Assembly: GCA_043228905.1 (NCBI GenBank)
Contig: JBHGNT010000015.1
Coordinates: forward strand, 186,001 to 250,000
Direction: 5' to 3'
Origin: Azolla caroliniana
Taxonomy: Eukaryota; Polypodiophyta
DNA length: 64,000 bases
The notes under the pieces are model-generated. The model did not search any database. It was not told the DNA's origin and saw nothing but the letters and a program-made list of their open reading frames with translations. This document shows, piece after piece, positions 57,366-64,000 of this stretch. Positions within the stretch are counted from its first letter, which is position 1; each line of letters opens with the position of its first letter. A program made the translations under genes and the position numbers.

Positions 57366-59045
57366 TCATTGTTCACCCAAATTGTCCAAAATACTTTGTT
57401 CCAGAGTTTCCACTTGTTCTTCTGGTTGTGGTTGTTGCGGCTGTGCTTGCTGCTGCTGCTGTGGTTGCGGTTGGGACTGAGGCTGCTCCGGCTGCTCTAT
57501 AGGCGGCTGCTCCGTTTGTTTCTCTGACTCCGGCATCTCCGTTTGACTACTTCCGGTCTGGTCTCCTTCCAGTAACGGTTCCTCATCACTGAGGTTGACC
57601 GTAACCGGTTCTCGTGCTTTCTCTTCCCGGATCCGGGACCTCTCGTAGCTTTCAAACTGGATCTGCGCCTCCAGCCTGTCGTCGTCCAGCTGAGCTACAA
57701 GTTGCCGGACTTGCCCTAGTTGGTCCTCTGCCAAGGCTTGAAAGTCTTCGGCCAACTCATCTCTTATGCCGGTGAAGTCTTCAGAAGTCAGCATATAACA
57801 ATCATCTCCCTCCTTCCGCCGGTTCTCTACGTCGGCCCGGAGCAATTGGAGTTCTGCCGCGTTCGTGGCCCACTTGGTCCACCATTTGACGGAGCCGTTG
57901 TCAATCAAGCTCTTGGTCTGGTTCAACCAGGCCCGCATGATATCCTGGATGCGACTTGCTCCCATTTGCGCTCTACTTTCCACCACTTGTCGCTCCTCCT
58001 TCAACTGCTTGATGAGATTCGCCGTATCCTCCGCCTGCTCTCTGTAGCGCGTCAGCTGCCCTTGATATGTTGTCTGAGCCTCTGTAGTACCTCCGCCGCT
58101 CTTTCTTTTTCCGCCTGCTGTTGCCTGAGGAGCTCTGTCCGAACCTTCTCCGCCTCTTCCAACCGTCTTCTGGTTTCCGCTTGTTCATTAGCGTATGCCG
58201 TTGCGGTCCGATCAACTGCTTGCCGGAGCTCATCCGTCCGTTCCTTGTGCTCCGTTTGCAACCGTTTATACTCCCGGTGCAAGTGCTCAAATTCCTCCGT
58301 TTTTTGTTTGAGCTTGCCGTTGATCTGGCGATGGTTCCGGTCCTCCCGGTCCTTTACCTGCCGGAGTTCCTCTTTCAGGCGCTCTACTTCTGTTTCAGCG
58401 TTTCTCCGGAGTCTGTCCTTCTCTTGCAACATTTTCTCCTTTTCCTCCTTGAGCCGGTCGTACGCTTGGTGGCCTTTCCGTAAGCTCTCCTCAGCCCGGC
58501 GTAGATTCTCAGCAGTCTTTTTGAGTTCTGCCTCCGCTGCCGTCTTCAACTCTCTTTCGCGGCTCCTCAGCGCTTCTTGGGCAGCTAGCTCATCCTTTAA
58601 GTCCGCAAGCTCTTGGGCTTGTGCCGCATTTCTCTCCGGAACGGTTTCCGTTGCCGGGGTCTGATTGCTATGTACAGGTTGATCTGACGCTTTATTCTAT
58701 ACATTGCCCGTAGTCACCGGTGCTTGGACTTGTGTTGTCAAAGCCAATTGAGCCATTTCCCTTGTGACCCTGTCCAAGTCTTGTTCAAGGCTCCGGATTC
58801 TGGACCGGGCCGTCTCTAGATCTACGGTTGTGACGAGCAACCGTTCGTGGTGCGCTCTCTCCTCCGCCTCTATGTACTCGACCGCTCCGGCGATCTGCTC
58901 GCCTACCCACCGTAGCCACATGCTACTGGTGCCTTGCTGCTGTACTGGTCGGGTCGGCTCGTTCACTGTGGAATTGTCTGGCCTGAGTGCCTGTATCTGC
59001 CGTTCTGGTTCTTCTTGGCCGCCGTGTGTGCTGGCTGGGCTCGCC
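57366..59045 (-). pseudogene. Gypsy-3 ORF3, C-terminal two thirds
   Basis: It enters at the Copia-2b junction and shows the coiled coil (ELKKTAENLRRAEESLRKGH) and C-terminal module (NAAELQLLRAD, NRRKEGDD, AEDFQALAEDQL), with a Gln/Pro-rich tail ending at a TGA near 57366. There is a TAG at 58697-58699 where Gypsy-2 has CAG, and a frameshift near 58060-58080, just after a VLQRL motif. Confidence 0.85.
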
Positions 59046-59130
59046 TGTTGGAGACAAAGTCGTCTATGCGGAAGATCGAGAAGCATTCGATTTCAGTTGA
59101 GTACCTGCGTATGACAGATTGTAGGTCGTT

Positions 59131-59165
<35 letters not shown>

Positions 59166-59337
59166 CACAAAAATACTTCTTATTCCATAAAGCAATAATA
59201 CAACACCCAACCTTACAAAAAGGTTACAAGGTCACTATATATAGTGACCGACTTAGGGCAACTACCCTTTATGCTAATTACATAAATGGCCAAAACGGGA
59301 TAGTGTGAATACGTCCATTATACACATGTATTCGACA
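59046..59337 (-). repeat. Copia-2b 3' LTR
   Basis: 292 bp from TGTTGGAGACAAAG to GTATTCGACA on the plus strand, with a (GA)n tract near 59135-59164 and a TATA-like box as in Copia-2a. Confidence 0.92.
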
Positions 59338-59529
59338 CTCCCCCGTAATGGGCGTATACATGGGTTATCTAAGATTACAGGTATAGACTTAGGTTCTCGG
59401 ACATATCAGCTTTGTTCGAGTCGGCAGGGTCCGAAGGCAGAAGACCGAACTGGTCGGGTCGGAACAGTTGAAGCCGATCATTAAGGAACTGATGTCGGTT
59501 GTCGGAACCATCCTGCTCTGTGTCCGGCT

Positions 59530-62500
59530 CTAACCGGACTGGTTTGTCGTTATGCCCATCTGATGCCGAAGAGACCGAAAACGGTCTGCCGAAAGACACT
59601 TGGTCATTCCATCTGCGACATTGTCGGTTGTGGATATTTTCTCTAGACCGATTTTCCCTGAAATGACGCAGTCCCAAACGAAGTGATATCGAACGTCGAT
59701 ATATTTGGAGGCGTTGTGGTGAACCGGATTTTTCGACAAGGCAACAGCACCTTGACTGTCGCTGTAGACAACTGGAGCCGAGTCATGGTCGACTTGTCGA
59801 AACGTGTGCGCCAGCCGACCGAGCCACAAAGCTTCTTTTGCTGCGTCGGACGCAGCTACATATTCTGCTTCGGTCGTTGAGGTCGCTGTGCACTCCTGAA
59901 GTTTCAACTTCCACGAGATTGCTCCATTGCCGAATTTGAAGCAGTATCCGGTTGTTGATTTCCGACTGTCTATACAGCCGGCGAAATCCGAGTCGGTGTA
60001 ACCGACTACGCCTGAGGTTCGATTCGGACCGAAAAGAATGCCGTGGTCTTTTGTGCCAGCCAGATATCTGAACACATGCTTGACTGCGTTCCAATGCGAT
60101 CGGCCAGGATTGTGCATAAATTTGCTAACGACTCCTACGGCATGAGAGATATCAGGCCGTGTCGCGACCATCAGGTACATAAGGGAGGCGACTGCCGGTG
60201 CATACGGTACCGACTTCATATCTTCCCCCTCCGGACCGGATGTCGGGCAGTCTCGCTGAGAGAGCCGAAGATTCATGGGGAGCGGGGTTGAAGCAGATTT
60301 GGCTGATTGCATGTTGAAGCGTTCTAAGACACGTCGGGTATAGTCGGTCTGAGACAAAAAAAGATGTCGTTTATCGCGATGCCGACTAATCTTCATGCCA
60401 AGGATGTGTCGTGCCGGACCGAGGTCCTTCATGGCAAACTTCAACCGCAGTTGCCGAATGAGATCGGCAAGTTCGCCCGCGTGGCGTCCAGAAATTAGCA
60501 TGTCGTCCACGTAAATGATGAGGAAGATGGGTGATCCATCTTGAGCTGTGTTGGTAAAGAGACAATGGTCCTCATCGCTTTTTGAGAAGCCGATCGATTG
60601 GATGAAGTCGTCGAACTTCTTGTACCATTGTCGCGGTGCCTGTTTGAGGCCGTATAGACTCTTCCTGAGGCGGCAGACTAGATGTTCTTGGCCAGTTGCC
60701 ACGAAGCCTTTTGGCTGCTCCATATAAATTTCCTCCTCGAGATCACCATGGAGGAAGGCTGTTTTGACATCTAGCTGAATCAGCTCCAAGTTGTCGGCTG
60801 CCACTACGCCGAGTAGAAAACGAAGGGTTGCCATTTTCACCACTGGTGAAAAAATCTCGTCGAAGTCGACGCCATATTCTTGTCGGAAGCCCTTCGCAAC
60901 TAATCTGGCCTTGTACTTTGGGGTGGTCGAATCAGACGTCTCTTTTAGTCGATAAACCCACTTGCAAGGAAGAGCACGTCGATTCTTAGGTAATTCGACC
61001 AGATCCCAGGTCTTGTTTGCCCGAATGGAGTGCATTTCCGACTCCATCGCCAGATGCCAGGTGGCGGAATCGACAGATGTCAATGCTTCTTCGTAAGACG
61101 TCGGTTCGCCGGCGTCGGTGAAGAAAATTCCAGGAGAATACCTCTCCGGAGGTTGCGACAGTCTCTCGGATCGGCGAGGTAAGATTGGACTGGTCGCATC
61201 GGGTATCAAGGTCGGATGGTCCGAAAGCGGATTGTTCTGCTGTGCCGAGTCGGGGTTGTCCGAGTCGGTAGTGTAAGGTTCAGCTACCCGTGAAGCTGAC
61301 CGTGTGTTGAGAGCGGGGCCTTCTTGAAGGGTCGGCACATCGGAAAATGTTACCCTTCGGACTTCGATCGGTTTTTCGACTGATGGATTCATAGCCGACT
61401 CGTTGAACACAACGTCCGAACTTCGAACGATTTGTCTGCGTTCGGGGTCCCAGAGTCGGTATCCCATTTCGCCGTCGGATCCATATCCAAGGAAAATGCA
61501 TTTCCTGGACCGAGGTGCAAGTTTTCGGCGATCATCTTTCGGAATAAGGGCGTACGCCTCGCATCCGAAGATCCTCAGCTTGTCGTAATTCGGCTTACTG
61601 CCGATCCATAGTTCCTGAGGAATTTGAAGTCCTAGAGGTCTACTTGGCGACATATTGATTATGTGTACTGCCGTGAGTAGAGCCTCTGCCCAGAAGCCAT
61701 CCGACAGTCCGGAGTGTTGGAGCATGGAAACTGTCCGTTCTTGGATTGTCCGATTCATGCGTTCGGCAATCCCGTTTTGCTCCGGACTGTGTGGTGCCGT
61801 AAATTCACGTCGGATGCCGCGTTGTCGGCAGAATTTGACGAATTCTTCGGATTTAAACTCTCCCCCATTGTCTGTCCGAAAGCATTTCAGCTTTCGGTCG
61901 GTTTGATTTTCCACCATAGCGAGCCAATCGGTGAAGATCGAGAAGACACGATCTTTGGTGCGAATTGGATAAGCCCACACCTTTCGAGTCGAATCGTCAA
62001 TAAAACTGACGAAGTAAGAGGCACCGCCGAGAGACTGATGCGGCATTGGGCCACAGACGTCCGAGTGGACCAAATCGAGAGGTCTCGTTTCTCTTGGTGT
62101 TGATGTCGGGTGTGATGCGGCTGCTTGTTTGCCATACTGGCAATGCTCGCAGAATTGATGGTCCGAGAAGGAGAGTTTGGGGATGTATCCGGCTCTAGAT
62201 AGGTGCGTGATGCCGGCCTTGCTGAGGTGTCCTAATCTTCGGTGCCATAGTGATGACACAGGAATATCCACCAAAAACAAGTTACCCTCTCTGAGCGTAA
62301 CATGTAACGGATACAGGGAGTGTATCTTGGGTCCTCTAGCAAGCAGGAGGTTCCCCCTGTGGAGTGTCCACCCTCCCGAAGAAAAACCGGCACGAATGCC
62401 GTCTTCATCTAGTTGTCCGACTGAGATCAATGGCCTTGAGAGCTCGGGTACATGTCGGACATTGTGGAGTACAAGTGTAGAGCCACCTGCAAGGTTGAGC

Positions 62501-63545
62501 TCTACTGTGCCGATTCCGATGATGTCACAGTGTTGTGAGTTGCCGACTCGAACTGAGTCGGAGTGACGGATCGTATATTGCCGAAATTGGGATCGATGAG
62601 GAGTCACGTGAAATGACGCGCCCGAATCTAAGAGCCATGTGCTCGATTCTTCAGTCGTGAGTAGAACTTCTAATCCGACTGGATTTTCGATTGATAGTAT
62701 ATTCGGGTCGTCCGGTAGTACATCAGCTGAGAAGCTGACGTAATTGATCTCCTCATGCCGGCCACTCTTCTTGTTGTTCTTGTTCTTGAGTGCGCGGCAG
62801 TCGGCTTTGATGTGTCCGGGTTTCTTGCAATAGTTGCAGATTCGGTTATCCCGTGACTGGCTCCGTCTTCGCTGATTGTTCGGCGGCCGTGAGGAATCTC
62901 TTCCTCGTATGTTCGATCGGTCTGTCGAACCTTGTACTACATAAGCGTCGTCTGTTGAGTCTTTGGCGAAAGACTTTCTCCGAGCTGCTTCGGTCAGGAT
63001 TGCGCTCGTGACTTCGGAGTATTTAACAGCCGTGGTTGACGCGTTGCACACGGTTGTGACGAAAGTTTCCCATGATGAGGGAAGGCTGCTCATGAGTATC
63101 ATTGCTCTGAGTTCATCCTCGATTGCCGTCCCCTGTGACGAGATTTGGGAGCTTATGCTTTCGTACTCATTGAGGTGTGCTTGAACCGAATCGGATTCTT
63201 TCATCCGCAAGTTGTAGAGGCGCCGGATCAGAAACATCTTCGTTGCGGCGACCTTCTTTTCGTAAGTGTCCGACAGTGTTTTCCACAGTTCGAATGCTGT
63301 CGTACACGATTGCACCGTAAAGTATACCGATTCCGATAGGTGCATCCGAATCGTGGCGCGGACAATTCTGTCCAGCTTCTGCCACTCAATTGGTTTGTAT
63401 CCTTCTGGAGTTCTTCATTTTCGATGGGATCGATTTGCCCCTTGACTATGAGATAGTCTTGCATTTGCTCCTTCCAGAAGTTGAAGTTCGATCCATCGAA
63501 CTTTCGTAGACTCATTTCTGACGAGCCGGATGTTGATGCCATCAA
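59530..63545 (-). pseudogene. Copia-2b gag-pol with one frameshift
   Basis: It is nearly identical to the Copia-2a polyprotein, with all domains present (zinc knuckle CNYCKKPGHIKADC, protease LLDSGASFHVT, YVDDMLISG). A one-base deletion at about 63407-63411 (GGAGG to GGAG on the plus strand) breaks the frame near residue 45 of gag. A second ATG downstream could start a shortened protein of 1271 residues. A short in-frame deletion relative to Copia-2a follows the zinc knuckle. Confidence 0.92.
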
Positions 63546-64000
63546 ATTTGGTTTCGGTTGACGAAGCTCGGTTCGGAGTTGACTACGAGCCTTGTTGGAG
63601 TGCAGCCGGTTGGCTCACCCGATATTGCTCTAGTCGGATTTGAACCCGAGTCGGTTCGGCTTCGGAACTTGCTCGAATTGACTCCGGTAACTTGAGGGAC
63701 AGAACCGACTGGTCTTCCCGAATGTTGCCGAGTCGGAGTGAGCCCGGTTCGCTTCGGATATATATGCCGAATACCGATTATTGAAACCGATTATCTGGAC
63801 CGATTCTGCTTCGGGTGGCTGCAGCGACGAGAGAGACAGATCCAACTGATCCTCCCGAATGTCGATCAGCCAGATGAAGCACGAATTTGGGGTTGTTGTC
63901 TTGAGACCGATCTGCACCGAGTGGTTACAACGAGCGGCGAGCAGCGTTTGATGACCTCTTCGGATGCCGTTTAACCGAATGGAGCACGATCGTGTCAAAG

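Larger units (their letters stand above)
56518..59045 (-). mobile_element. Gypsy-3 fragment: ORF3, LTR, truncated gag
   Basis: On the minus strand the order is ORF3 (59045-57366), one LTR (57313-56895), the primer-site block, and gag cut off at 56518. The LTR therefore has 3'-end internal sequence on one side and 5'-start internal sequence on the other. Copia-2b interrupts ORF3 at 59046, and any remaining pol would lie beyond the window. The family is close to Gypsy-2. Confidence 0.88.
59046..64000 (-). mobile_element. Copia-2b: second Copia-2 element, cut by window end
   Basis: The 3' LTR (59046-59337), polypurine tract and nearly all internal sequence match Copia-2a closely. It is inserted in Gypsy-3 ORF3. 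The 5' LTR and right target site lie outside the window. Internal sequence to 64000 includes the untranslated leader, matching 18831-19300 of Copia-2a. Confidence 0.93.

Noticed and set aside
57720-58664. Plus-strand open frame of 314 codons rich in Ser and Leu
   Set aside because: It is the reverse of the Glu/Lys coiled coil of Gypsy-3 ORF3; Glu and Lys codons read backward as Leu, Phe and Ser, leaving few stops.

Overview
The window is nuclear DNA of a land plant. Three host genes are split by GT-AG introns, the flanking DNA is AT-rich, and about 43 kb is LTR-retrotransposon sequence. A seed plant, fern or lycophyte cannot be told apart from the sequence alone.

Layout. 652-4373 (minus) is an OEP64/TOC64-type gene: a transmembrane anchor, a pseudo-amidase domain and TPR repeats. 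4374-6998 is its microsatellite-rich 5' flank, intergenic DNA and a solo LTR (6328-6921). 6999-28550 is a three-layer nest. Copia-1 (minus, target duplication AGTGT) is split in gag by Gypsy-1 (plus, 11658-27323, CTTCC). Gypsy-1 is in turn split at the gag/protease junction by Copia-2a (minus, 14279-19837), which keeps one uninterrupted 1344-codon reading frame. After 288 bp comes a second nest: Copia-3 (plus, 28844-43913, ATATC) is split inside its reverse transcriptase by Gypsy-2 (plus, 32441-42342, ATACT). 45154-49512 (plus) is an FCP1/NIF-type HAD-domain gene. 51502-55751 (plus) is a complete seven-exon deoxyhypusine hydroxylase gene. 56518-59045 (minus) is a Gypsy-3 fragment in the order ORF3-LTR-truncated gag. 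59046-64000 (minus) is Copia-2b, a close relative of Copia-2a that runs off the window.

The three Gypsy copies belong to related families with one gene plan: LTR, gag with three zinc knuckles, protease-RT-RNase H-integrase, then a large third ORF in the position where env-like genes sit. ORF3 has a conserved N-terminal module of about 190 residues, a long coiled coil and a conserved C-terminal module. I recognise no family for it. The sequence directly before the 3' LTR of all three copies is not a polypurine tract. It is a conserved block able to form two small hairpins, the first with compensatory changes between families. These two features are the best candidates here for something undescribed.

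Most broken reading frames in Gypsy-1, Gypsy-2, Copia-1 and Copia-3 are broken by in-frame stops, mostly TAG where a sister copy or the family pattern has CAG, and rarely by frameshifts. This fits C-to-T decay of methylated CHG sites. All boundaries, target duplications and alignments were read by eye. Exon boundaries of the OEP64-like and FCP1-like genes may be off by one or a few bases.
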